DNA of 20,729 nucleotides from CAYNYM01 sp049366815 (GTDB taxonomy: Bacteria > Desulfobacterota > DSM-4660 > Desulfatiglandales > HGW-15), in assembly GCA_049366815.1 (NCBI GenBank), contig JBMNCO010000077.1:1-20729 (forward strand). The letters are read 5' to 3'. Positions 7,419-14,554 of the stretch are shown piece by piece. Position 1 is the first letter of the stretch; every line of letters starts with the position of its first letter. Below the pieces are notes generated by a model that searched no databases, was not told where the DNA came from, and saw only the letters and a program-made list of their open reading frames with translations. The position numbers and the translations under genes were made by a program.

Positions 7419-8072
7419 TCATCGGTTCCCGAAATGGTCTCTGAAAATTCCCGTCAATTCCCGCCGGAGGCGGGTCAGAGGGGTAAAATAGGGATCAATC
7501 TGCTTGATTCGACGTCGGAGATCTTCGAAAGTCCCCCCGAATACCGAAAGCCAGTTCTGAAAATCATCCAGGCCGTTTTCTCGCCTTCTGCGTGCGTCGA
7601 TGAAGTGATAAAAGATACTTCCCACCGACATCCTTAAAAGAATGTCGGCAAGCTCAGAGGGCTCCTCGACTCTCATCTGCGTATCAAACACGACGATCTG
7701 GGACCGGATGAACTCAAACTGGTCATCCCGTTCCGCCCATTTTGGAAATTCGGTCTGATCCAGGTTTTCCTCAATCACCTCGATGAGTTCATCCCTGAGG
7801 GAGGCCATCGAGTCAAATGCAGCAGGATCGATTACGGCCAGACGTTCCGCGAGGGTCTTGTTGTGTAAACTGTGCGCCACCCAGATGGCGAAGTCGTTAT
7901 GGTATTCAGGATCATCGAAACGCGGCCTTAGAAGACTGCCCCAAAAGTGGTAGTAAATGCAGTTCAGGTCAATGTCCCGCAGACGGTCCCGGAGTTCCCG
8001 CAAATTCTGCGCCCGCATGCCTGTGGCTATAGCGATCAAGGCACAGTCCTTGACCATAAACGGTTCGTTCAT
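7419..8072 (-). CDS. DUF5752-family protein coupled to treT
   Basis: A 217-residue soluble protein of unknown biochemical role, of the DUF5752 family, often encoded beside or fused to TreT-like glycosyltransferases. It is rich in charged helices and aromatic residues, including CIYYHFWGSLLRPRF near 38-52 and SIFYHFIDARRRR in the second half, so it may hold two related helical repeats. No catalytic motif is evident. The ATG at 8072 is preferred over one at 8093 because GGAGAG lies at a proper distance. The stop is separated from the treT start by a single base. An accessory or regulatory function for the trehalose enzyme is inference from this coupling. Confidence 0.8.
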   Translation of the reverse strand: MNEPFMVKDCALIAIATGMRAQNLRELRDRLRDIDLNCIYYHFWGSLLRPRFDDPEYHNDFAIWVAHSLHNKTLAERLAVIDPAAFDSMASLRDELIEVIEENLDQTEFPKWAERDDQFEFIRSQIVVFDTQMRVEEPSELADILLRMSVGSIFYHFIDARRRRENGLDDFQNWLSVFGGTFEDLRRRIKQIDPYFTPLTRLRRELTGIFRDHFGNR

Positions 8073-8113
8073 GATTTCCACTCTCCGCTGCATTCATGGT
8101 TCCCAAAAGCGTT

Positions 8114-8119
8114 TTTATA
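8114..8119 (-). promoter_or_regulatory. Possible -10 element for the DUF5752-treT pair
   Basis: On the minus strand TATAAA lies about 42-47 nt upstream of the DUF5752 start codon. The hexamer 17 nt further upstream (TTTCAT) is a poor -35 match. The neighbouring hairpin and TTCACA/TGTGAA dyad overlap the position where a -35 or an activator would sit, so regulated use is possible. Confidence 0.3.
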
Positions 8120-8139
8120 ATGTTTCACAGCGTAAAATG

Positions 8140-8162
8140 AAATACAGGCAATCCTGTATTTT
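8140..8162 (-). terminator. Hairpin, possible terminator after usp
   Basis: AAATACAGG (8140-8148) and CCTGTATTT (8153-8161) form a perfect 9-bp stem with a 4-nt loop. On the minus strand it is followed by CATTTTA, a weak T-rich tail. It sits about 300 nt downstream of the universal stress protein gene and just upstream of the DUF5752 promoter region. It could equally be an operator, because it is nested within the TTCACA/TGTGAA dyad. Confidence 0.4.
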
Positions 8163-8261
8163 GGTGTGAACATGACATTTCCCCTTGCGCTCCTCGTCTT
8201 CGGCGCACCCTGAAATAACCTCTTCACGTCTACTTTCGGACGCAGACAAGGCAGGTGGTTT

Positions 8262-8290
8262 CCATCCAGAAATACATGATTTCCGGATGG
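8262..8290. repeat. 12-bp hairpin
   Basis: CCATCCAGAAAT (8262-8273) pairs with ATTTCCGGATGG (8279-8290) around a 5-nt loop, with one G-U pair. Part of the right arm, ATTTCCGGATG, recurs at 8411-8421 inside the dyad CTCAT-N6-ATGAG (8408-8423). Confidence 0.6.
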
Positions 8291-8346
8291 AGCGGTCTGC
8301 TATCGGCATTCAGCGCTCAGCCTAATGCCTTGTCTTTGCATAGCTT

Positions 8347-8392
8347 TTGCTGATACCTGACAGCTGATAGCTGAACGCTGAAGGCTGTCAGC
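8347..8392. repeat. Degenerate GCTGA-heptamer repeat tract
   Basis: Units related to GCTGATA or GCTGAAC/GCTGAAG recur about every 7-8 nt (GCTGATA, CCTGACA, GCTGATA, GCTGAAC, GCTGAAG, GCTGTCA). An inverted counterpart lies at 8309-8322 (TTCAGCGCTCAGCC), which pairs with 8369-8382 at 12 of 14 positions. Short heptanucleotide tracts of this kind are common in bacterial intergenic DNA and vary in copy number. Confidence 0.6.
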
Positions 8393-8458
8393 GCTAATCC
8401 GGCAATTCTCATTTCCGGATGAGCACTAGGTGGCGGAGGAGGTTGTGCCAGGCTATTG

Positions 8459-8905
8459 TTACGACTCGGGGACGGTCAGAACCGGGCACGCAGCAAGGCG
8501 TAACACTTTCTCGGCCACGGATCCGAAGACAAATCTCTGCCATCCGTTCCAGCCGTGCGTTGCAATCACAATGACATCAACCTGTTCATTTTCGGCCTTT
8601 TTCACGATTTCATCCGCCGCAATGCCCTGGAGTACGAAACTTCTCACCGCCAAGTCGGGCGAAATCCTTTCTTGCCTTATCTCCTGTAGGGAACGGTTCG
8701 CGTAACCCACCATTTCATCATAGTAGTCTCCGAGATGGTAAGTTGCAGGAACTCCCGGCGGGCTTATTGTGGGGATTGGCGTTACGACGCTGACAAGGAT
8801 CAGTTCCGCTGAATGGTGCGCTGCAAGTTCATTCGCCGTGTCGACGCCCTTATAGGATGGTTCACTGAAATCTGTGGGACACAGAATTTTCTTTATGGGC
8901 AGCAT
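8459..8905 (-). CDS. Universal stress protein (UspA family)
   Basis: A 148-residue single-domain universal stress protein. It begins MLPIKKILCPTDFSEPS, the usual first strand with the nucleotide-contacting Asp. It ends with THG-x9-GS (ATHGWNGWQRFVFGS), then VAEKVLRLAACPVLTV. The ATP-binding motif is normally G-2x-G-9x-G-S/T; here the first Gly is Ala, a frequent variant, so nucleotide binding is plausible. The start at 8905 is chosen for the GGAGGAGGA just upstream; an ATG at 8977 would add 24 unrelated residues. It probably acts as a dimer in the cytoplasm in stress survival. It lies in the same direction as the exported protein gene upstream (gap of 84 nt). Confidence 0.93.
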   Translation of the reverse strand: MLPIKKILCPTDFSEPSYKGVDTANELAAHHSAELILVSVVTPIPTISPPGVPATYHLGDYYDEMVGYANRSLQEIRQERISPDLAVRSFVLQGIAADEIVKKAENEQVDVIVIATHGWNGWQRFVFGSVAEKVLRLAACPVLTVPES

Positions 8906-8989
8906 GTCCTCCTCCAGGTCTTGAATACGTGTTGTCACGCCGCTGTTTCTTGAAGAAATCCAAGGATCGGCCTGCATTTTTCAACCGCA

Positions 8990-9475
8990 TCAATAGATCG
9001 AGCCCACCCACCCCGTTTCCTTGTTTACGGCAAGCCTATCGACCAGGGAACCCTCCTTTGTGACGATTTCGACCTCAAAGGATCGGCCCTTATCTTCGAT
9101 TTTTCCGACTTTCAGGTTTGGATTACGGGAAAATTTAAGATAATCCTCCACGAGTTTCTTTGCATCCTCCATCTCAAGCGGCTCCTGGATTTGCCTGTAG
9201 GGCCTCCTGGTACCCCATCCTGGTCCCATGCCATATCCGGGACCCATTCCCCAGTGATGCATTCCGTACCCGTGACCCGGGCCATAGCCCCTGCCGCCCT
9301 CGTATGGTGCACCGCAATAGGGACAATAATTCCACCCCTGATGCGATTCGGGCGGCCCGTACCCCGCTCCTCCACTCCGCCTATCCGGCCCCATGGGCTG
9401 TGCATGGACCTGGGAAAGGAAAATAACGAATACAAGCAAAACCAGCGGTATGGCACTCCACAACACCTTTTTCAT
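8990..9475 (-). CDS. Exported Gly/Tyr-rich protein with PepSY-like C-terminal domain
   Basis: A 161-residue protein with a clear Sec signal peptide (MKKVLWSAIP followed by a hydrophobic stretch, predicted cleavage after VHA at residue 25). The mature N-terminal part carries one CPYC motif (C51, C54) and a low-complexity stretch of GYGPG/GYGM/GMGPG units (about 61-90), rich in Gly, Tyr, His and Met. The last 60 residues (EDAKKLVEDYL...VNKETGWVGSIY) look like a small PepSY-type domain. The start at 9475 is supported by AGGAAAAGG immediately upstream; the open frame extends to 9556. Only one CxxC is present, so a complete zinc ribbon is not formed by one chain. Similar proteins are common in sulfate reducers. 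Metal binding at the cell envelope is possible but unproven. Confidence 0.75.
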   Translation of the reverse strand: MKKVLWSAIPLVLLVFVIFLSQVHAQPMGPDRRSGGAGYGPPESHQGWNYCPYCGAPYEGGRGYGPGHGYGMHHWGMGPGYGMGPGWGTRRPYRQIQEPLEMEDAKKLVEDYLKFSRNPNLKVGKIEDKGRSFEVEIVTKEGSLVDRLAVNKETGWVGSIY

Positions 9476-9658
9476 GACCTTTTCCTCCCTTCTTTTTTGC
9501 TTCTTTTGTAACGCTCTATTTAGACCCGCCATTCCCTTTATTAAGGATTGTCTCATGCACCCACACTACCGATCTTCTCCCAGGTTTTGAATAGGTGATT
9601 TCATGTATTTCGCGCTCTCCGACCGTGTATCTCTCACTTCAGGTACAGGGGTGAATTT

Positions 9659-10012
9659 TCAGGCAGGACTCCGCTTTTTATGGCCATCCTCCAGGCCCAA
9701 CACCACATCCATAGGGCTGAGTTTACCCACGGGCAGGCCCACCGTGTTAAGCACCGGCACAGATCGATGCTCATAAGGCATGTCCGGGTTCCATTGCTTC
9801 CGGTACTCAGAAAGGGCCTGAACGGCCTCATACACCGAAGCCTCTTCAGAGACCGTGGCGTACTGCGAAATGGGGATCATAATCTCTATGACCCTGTCTG
9901 AAATACAGCCTGAGGCACCCCCAAATACATGATCACCCTCATTCCCCTGCCATTGCCTACGGGCTATCAATAAAAAAAGGGGCCAGGACAGATATGATTT
10001 GTGACGATTCAT
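9659..10012 (-). CDS. Truncated CBS-domain protein
   Basis: A 117-residue frame whose middle and end match the first CBS motif of a group of deltaproteobacterial CBS proteins: IMIPISQYATVSEEASVYE at about 44-62, then HRSVPVLNTVGLPVGKLSP and MDVVLGLE. Intact relatives as I recall them start just before the MIPISEYATV block and continue for about 100 residues after it. Here the frame stops soon after the first motif, and the 45 N-terminal residues look non-homologous. It may be a decayed gene or a single-CBS adenine-nucleotide sensor. It is divergent from ppsA, with only 59 nt between the starts. The functional start is uncertain. Confidence 0.55.
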   Translation of the reverse strand: MNRHKSYLSWPLFLLIARRQWQGNEGDHVFGGASGCISDRVIEIMIPISQYATVSEEASVYEAVQALSEYRKQWNPDMPYEHRSVPVLNTVGLPVGKLSPMDVVLGLEDGHKKRSPA

Positions 10013-10071
10013 GAGACCGACATCATTTATCGGGTTAAAATAAAAAAGACCATAGGGAAGGGACAGAGGAC

Positions 10072-12495
10072 ATGGTGAAAGACAGTCAAGCTTATGTGAA
10101 ATGGTTCGAAGACACCACCTCCAGGGATGTACCCCTGGTCGGCGGCAAGAATGCCTCCCTGGGGGAGATGATCGGGAACCTCAAAGAAGAAGGTATCCGT
10201 GTTCCGGATGGATTTGCGACAACGGCCAAGGCCTACTGGGATTTTCTCGAGGCCAACGAACTGTATGAAAAGATCGGGAATATGCTCGACGACATGCGAT
10301 CGGGCAAAAAAACCCTGGCCCAGACAGGAAGGACCATCCGCAACCTCTTTGTCAAGACGCAGTTTCCGGAAGATATCTCCTTGGCCGTGAGCGATGCCTA
10401 CAGTGCATTGTGCCGACGATCACATGGAGAGAAAGGGAACGGCTACGATGTGGACGTGGCCGTGAGAAGCAGTGCCACAGCAGAGGACCTCCCGGAGGCC
10501 AGCTTTGCCGGACAGCAGGAAACCTTTCTGAATATTCGTGGGGAGGCTGCACTCCTGGATGCCTGCAAACGCTGTTTCGCCTCCCTTTTCACGGATCGGG
10601 CCATCAGTTACCGTGAAGAGAAGGGCTTCGAGCACATGAAGGTCGCCCTTTCCGTGGGGGTCCAGAAGATGGTGCGCTCCGACAAGGGCGGCTCGGGCGT
10701 CATGTTCTCTATCGACACGGAAACGGGTTTCCCGGATGTGGTGGTGATTAATGCGGCCTGGGGCCTGGGTGAAAACGTGGTTCAGGGGACCGTCAACCCG
10801 GATGAATATATCGTCTTCAAGCCTCTCCTGAGCGAGCCGGCTCTGCGGCCCATCATCGGAAAAGTCCTCGGTCACAAAGAAAAGAAGATGATCTACGCCA
10901 GGGGGGGAACGACCACCACCCGGAACATCGATACCCCCAAGGCGGAGCGCCGGGCCTTTGTCCTGAAGGATGAGGAGGTGCTCACCTTGGCCCGATGGGC
11001 CAAGACCATTGAAGAACATTACGGAACCCCCATGGACATTGAGTGGGCCAAGGACGGCAGAACCGGGGAACTTTTCATTGTTCAGGGCAGACCCGAGACG
11101 GTTCAGTCCCAGAAAGAGGCCGATAGCCTCAAGACTTACAGCCTCAAAGAAAGGGGCGACCGGCTCCTGACCGGGGTAAGCATTGGGGAGGCAATCGCCG
11201 CAGGCCGGGTATGCCTGATCCGGAGCGCCGACCATATCGATCGATTCGAGGATGGCACGATCCTGGTCACGGAAATGACGGATCCTGACTGGGTGCCCAT
11301 CATGAAACGGGCCGCGGGGATCATCACCGACCATGGGGGACGGACCTGCCACGCCGCCATCGTGAGCCGTGAGCTGGGCATCCCTGCCATCGTAGGAACC
11401 GGTCAGGCCACTGAGACACTCCGGGACGGGCAGGAAATCACCCTTTCCTGCGCGGAAGGCGACGAAGGCTTTGTCTATGAGGGGATCCTGGATTACGAGG
11501 AACAGGAGGTCAGCCTCGAAGATATACCCGAGACACGAACCCGGATCATGATGAACATTGCCTCCCCCGCGGCGGCCTTTCGCTGGTGGCGTCTACCATG
11601 CGAGGGAATCGGGCTGGCCAGAATGGAATTCATCATCAACAATATCATCAAGATTCATCCCATGGCCCTGGTGCGCTACCCCGGCCTGGAGGACAAAAGG
11701 GCCGGACGGACGATAGAATCCCTTACCCGGGACTACAAAGACAAGCGGGATTATTTTATCGATCACCTGGCTCAGGGGATAGGCCGAATCGCGGCTTCTC
11801 AGTATCCCGAGCCCGTCATCGTCCGGATGAGTGATTTCAAGACAAACGAGTATGCGGATCTGATCGGCGGGCGGGAATTCGAGCTCAAGGAAAGCAACCC
11901 CATGCTGGGATTTCGGGGAGCGTCTCGGTATTACAGCGATCGCTACCGGGAGGGATTTGCCCTGGAGTGCCGGGCGATCCGCAAGGTAAGGGAAGAGATG
12001 GGGTTCAGAAACGTTCTTGTCATGATCCCCTTCTGCCGGACTCCCGAGGAAGCGGACCGGGTACTCGAAGTCATGGCCGAGAACGGTCTGGAACGCAAAA
12101 AGGAGGGGCTGGAGGTCTACGTCATGTGTGAGATCCCATCCAATGTCATCCGCGCAGCGGACTTTGCGATGCGTTTTGATGGTTTTTCCATAGGCTCCAA
12201 CGACCTGACCCAGCTCGTACTTGGTGTGGACAGGGATTCCTCCGAACTTGCGGATCTTTTTGACGAGCGTGACGAGGCCGTCAAACTGGAGATCGCCAGG
12301 GTCATCGAGGCGGCCCACCGGGCCGGACGCAAGGTGGGGATATGCGGACAGGCACCGAGTGATTACCCCGAATTCGCGGCCTTTCTGGTGGAATCGGGCA
12401 TCGACAGCATTTCACTCAATCCGGACAGCGTCATTCGCATAAAACACGTGGTCGCAGAGGCGGAAAAGAGGCATGGAGGCAAAAAACAGCCTTAA
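10072..12495 (+). CDS. ppsA: Phosphoenolpyruvate synthase (pyruvate, water dikinase)
   Basis: A cytoplasmic 807-residue enzyme converting pyruvate + ATP + water to phosphoenolpyruvate + AMP + phosphate, the entry step of gluconeogenesis from C2/C3 units. The ATP-grasp domain shows GGKNASLGEM (24-33) and VRSSATAEDLPEASFAGQQE (131-150). The swivelling domain has the phosphohistidine H427 in GGRTCHAAIVSRELGIPAI. The C-terminal PEP/pyruvate barrel ends with the catalytic-cysteine motif GICGQAPSDYPEF and GIDSISLNPDS. Length and GGRTCHA fit PpsA more than pyruvate phosphate dikinase. GGGACAGAGGA precedes the ATG. Its 3' end overlaps the start of atpD by 23 nt, so the ATPase genes must be transcribed through ppsA or from a promoter inside it. 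Confidence 0.96.
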   Translation: MVKDSQAYVKWFEDTTSRDVPLVGGKNASLGEMIGNLKEEGIRVPDGFATTAKAYWDFLEANELYEKIGNMLDDMRSGKKTLAQTGRTIRNLFVKTQFPEDISLAVSDAYSALCRRSHGEKGNGYDVDVAVRSSATAEDLPEASFAGQQETFLNIRGEAALLDACKRCFASLFTDRAISYREEKGFEHMKVALSVGVQKMVRSDKGGSGVMFSIDTETGFPDVVVINAAWGLGENVVQGTVNPDEYIVFKPLLSEPALRPIIGKVLGHKEKKMIYARGGTTTTRNIDTPKAERRAFVLKDEEVLTLARWAKTIEEHYGTPMDIEWAKDGRTGELFIVQGRPETVQSQKEADSLKTYSLKERGDRLLTGVSIGEAIAAGRVCLIRSADHIDRFEDGTILVTEMTDPDWVPIMKRAAGIITDHGGRTCHAAIVSRELGIPAIVGTGQATETLRDGQEITLSCAEGDEGFVYEGILDYEEQEVSLEDIPETRTRIMMNIASPAAAFRWWRLPCEGIGLARMEFIINNIIKIHPMALVRYPGLEDKRAGRTIESLTRDYKDKRDYFIDHLAQGIGRIAASQYPEPVIVRMSDFKTNEYADLIGGREFELKESNPMLGFRGASRYYSDRYREGFALECRAIRKVREEMGFRNVLVMIPFCRTPEEADRVLEVMAENGLERKKEGLEVYVMCEIPSNVIRAADFAMRFDGFSIGSNDLTQLVLGVDRDSSELADLFDERDEAVKLEIARVIEAAHRAGRKVGICGQAPSDYPEFAAFLVESGIDSISLNPDSVIRIKHVVAEAEKRHGGKKQP

Positions 12496-13858
12496 GGGCA
12501 CGGTACTTTCCGTTCGCGGCAGTGTGGTGGACCTGCTCTTTGAGGGCGGCCTTCCCGGCCTTCTCGAGGTTGTAAAGGCCGGGGAGGACCGCAGCATCGT
12601 CATCGAGGTCGTCATCCATCTGAGCGATCGCAGGGCCAGGGGCATCGCCCTCACCTCCACCCAGGGTCTTGCCCAGGGATCCGAAGTGACGGCAACGGGT
12701 CAGACCCTCAGGGTGCCCGTAGGCGACGACCTCCTGGGAAGGATGTTCAATGTCTTCGGAGAGGTCGTGGACCAGGGCGAGGCGGTGACAGGCGGGGAGT
12801 GGCGTTCCATACACCGGGAACCCGTGCCCCTGGAAAGACAGGCCACCAGCAATGAAATCTTCATCACGGGAATCAAGGCTATTGACCTCCTCACGCCCCT
12901 GGAGCGCGGGGGAAAGGCCGGACTGTTCGGCGGTGCGGGGGTCGGCAAAACGGTCCTGATTATGGAGATGATCAATAACATGGTGGCAGGTCACGAGGGC
13001 GTGAGCCTCTTTTGCGGAATCGGCGAAAGGGTCCGGGAAGGAGAGGAACTCCATCGGGAGATGAAAGAGGCCGGGGTCTTGAAAAATACGGTCATGGTCT
13101 TCGGGCAGATGAATGAACCCCCGGGGGCAAGGTTCCGCGTGGGCCATGCGGCCCTGACCATGGCGGAGTATTTCAGGGACGATAAGAAGCAGGAAGTGCT
13201 TCTGCTGATCGATAATATCTTCCGCTTCATCCAGGCCGGAATGGAAGTCTCCGGGCTCTTGGGCCAGCTTCCATCCAGACTGGGTTACCAGCCCACCCTG
13301 GGCTCTGAGCTGGCGCAGTTGGAGGAGCGGATTGCCAATACCGACACCGGGGCCATCACTTCGGTCCAGGCGGTCTATGTGCCGGCCGATGACTTCACCG
13401 ACCCTTCGGCCGTGCACACCTTCGGACATCTGTCCTCCTCCATCGTGCTCAGCCGGAAAAAGGCCGCCGAGGGGCTCTATCCCGCCATTGATCCCCTTCA
13501 ATCCGGGTCCAAGATGCTTGTGCCTCCGGTTGTAGGTCAGCGGCATTACCTCATAGCACAGGAAATCCGGCGCAACCTGGCCGAATATGAAGAACTCAAG
13601 GACATCATTGCCATGCTCGGCATCGAAGAACTCTCCAGAGAAGATCGCCGCACCGTGAACCGGGCGAGACGCCTTGAGCGGTTTATGACCCAACCCTTCC
13701 GGGTCACCGAGGCCTTTACCGGCCACGAGGGCCGGATGGTGGAACTCGACAAGGCCCTGGAGGGCTGTGAACGCATCCTGGACGATGCCTTCGAAGACAT
13801 GCCCGAGAAGGTCCTCTATATGATTGGAACCATTGACGAGGCGGAGAAAAAGAGATGA
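12473..13858 (+). CDS. atpD: N-ATPase catalytic beta subunit
   Basis: A 461-residue catalytic subunit of the peripheral head of an N-type rotary ATPase. The N-terminal beta-barrel (GTVLSVRGSVVDLLFE) is followed by the P-loop GGAGVGKT (153-160), the catalytic Glu region GIGERVREGEEL (about 182-193), the Walker B stretch VLLLIDNIFRF and LPSRLGYQPTL. The usual DELSEED lever is replaced by GIEELSRED, as expected of divergent beta chains. This is the first gene of the canonical atpDCQRBEFAG order. The start codon lies within the end of ppsA, and the purine-rich GGAAAAGAGG before it is very close to the ATG, so translation may depend on ribosomes finishing ppsA. The stop overlaps the atpC start (ATGA). 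Confidence 0.96.
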   Translation: MEAKNSLKGTVLSVRGSVVDLLFEGGLPGLLEVVKAGEDRSIVIEVVIHLSDRRARGIALTSTQGLAQGSEVTATGQTLRVPVGDDLLGRMFNVFGEVVDQGEAVTGGEWRSIHREPVPLERQATSNEIFITGIKAIDLLTPLERGGKAGLFGGAGVGKTVLIMEMINNMVAGHEGVSLFCGIGERVREGEELHREMKEAGVLKNTVMVFGQMNEPPGARFRVGHAALTMAEYFRDDKKQEVLLLIDNIFRFIQAGMEVSGLLGQLPSRLGYQPTLGSELAQLEERIANTDTGAITSVQAVYVPADDFTDPSAVHTFGHLSSSIVLSRKKAAEGLYPAIDPLQSGSKMLVPPVVGQRHYLIAQEIRRNLAEYEELKDIIAMLGIEELSREDRRTVNRARRLERFMTQPFRVTEAFTGHEGRMVELDKALEGCERILDDAFEDMPEKVLYMIGTIDEAEKKR

Positions 13859-14244
13859 GGCTGAAGGTCCTGCTGCCGGAAAAAATCCTGGTGGACGAGA
13901 CCACGGGAAAAATCACGGCTGAGGCCCAAAACGGCTTCTTCACCCTGCTTCCCCGCCACATCGATTTCGTCGCCGCCCTGGTCCCCGGCCTCCTGTCCTT
14001 TGACAATGGTGCGGGCGAGACGGTCTTTCTGGCCGTGGACGAGGGGGTGCTTATCAAAAGAGGGGCGGAGGTCCTCGTCTCCACGCGACGGGCCGTGCGG
14101 GGGGAACGCCTGGGAGAGCTCCGCAAAATAGTGGAAGAGGAATTCCGGAAACTGGACGATCGTGAGAAGTCGGCCCGATCGGCCATGGCCAAAATCGAGG
14201 CGGGTTTCGTCAGACGTTTTCTGGAGGTACAGGGCCATGGCTAA
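13855..14244 (+). CDS. atpC: N-ATPase epsilon subunit
   Basis: A 129-residue central-stalk subunit. MRLKVLLPEKILVDETTGK is the epsilon beta-sandwich start, and GFFTLLPRHIDFVAALVPG matches the conserved core (usually G-x-x-G-x-L-P-x-H). A charged C-terminal helical part (about 88-125) follows, longer in this lineage than the simple helical hairpin of short epsilons. The ATG overlaps the atpD stop by 4 nt, and the stop overlaps atpQ by 8 nt. The position directly after atpD is diagnostic of N-ATPase operons. Confidence 0.93.
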   Translation: MRLKVLLPEKILVDETTGKITAEAQNGFFTLLPRHIDFVAALVPGLLSFDNGAGETVFLAVDEGVLIKRGAEVLVSTRRAVRGERLGELRKIVEEEFRKLDDREKSARSAMAKIEAGFVRRFLEVQGHG

Positions 14245-14554
14245 AGGACAGAAGGCTCAAGGGTCCGGGCAAAGGAAGGGGCGGGAATTTCCCGAAGAGG
14301 TCGGGAGAAGGGAGGACCGCAAACTCAGGGCACAGCGTGAAGGGGACAGGGGGGTGTGGTTCGGCCTCGGCATGTTCGGGCTGGTGGGCTGGTCCGTGGC
14401 CATCCCAACCCTTATCGGTATAGCCATCGGCATCTGGATCGACCGGACCTGGCCCTCCCGGTATTCCTGGACCCTCATGGCCGTGTTTATAGGGATTATC
14501 GTAGGGTGTCTGAATGCCTGGTACTGGATTCAAAGGGAGAGCCGCCGTGACTGA
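14237..14554 (+). CDS. atpQ: N-ATPase accessory membrane protein AtpQ
   Basis: A 105-residue protein with a strongly basic N-terminal tail (about 1-40) and two transmembrane helices (about 43-66 and 73-95). It belongs to the AtpI/Gene1-like family found in N-ATPase operons. Such proteins are thought to help c-ring assembly or ion supply. WIDRTWPSRYSWT between the helices is typical. The chosen ATG lies in the atpC end (8-nt overlap). The stop overlaps by 8 nt the GTG start of the antiporter gene, not atpR as in the standard operon. Confidence 0.85.
   Translation: MAKGQKAQGSGQRKGREFPEEVGRREDRKLRAQREGDRGVWFGLGMFGLVGWSVAIPTLIGIAIGIWIDRTWPSRYSWTLMAVFIGIIVGCLNAWYWIQRESRRD

Larger units (their letters stand above)
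8094..8458. other. Repeat-rich intergenic region between usp and DUF5752
   Basis: No gene is supported in these 365 nt. Instead the stretch is packed with palindromes and short repeats: a 9-bp hairpin at 8140-8161 nested inside TTCACA (8124-8129) and TGTGAA (8165-8170); a 12-bp hairpin at 8262-8290; an inverted repeat linking 8309-8322 to 8369-8382; degenerate GCTGA(T/A)A-type units at about 8347-8392; and ATTTCCGGATG repeated directly at 8279-8289 and 8411-8421. Confidence 0.6.

Noticed and set aside
8347..8392. CRISPR-like array
   Set aside because: The units are 7-8 nt and degenerate, with no spacers and no cas genes nearby.
10013..10071. Promoter for ppsA
   Set aside because: TAAAAT occurs in the 59-nt gap, but no acceptable -35 lies at the right distance, so I do not list a promoter although one probably exists here.
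12431..13726. A 431-codon open frame on the minus strand
   Set aside because: It lies wholly antisense to atpD and the end of ppsA, whose motifs are unmistakable. Long antisense frames arise from the GC-rich codon usage, and the product resembles nothing known.
14514..14546. ATG start 11 codons upstream for the antiporter
   Set aside because: It lies deep within atpQ without a ribosome-binding site; the GTG at 14547 has GGGAGA at the right distance and gives a normal N-terminus.
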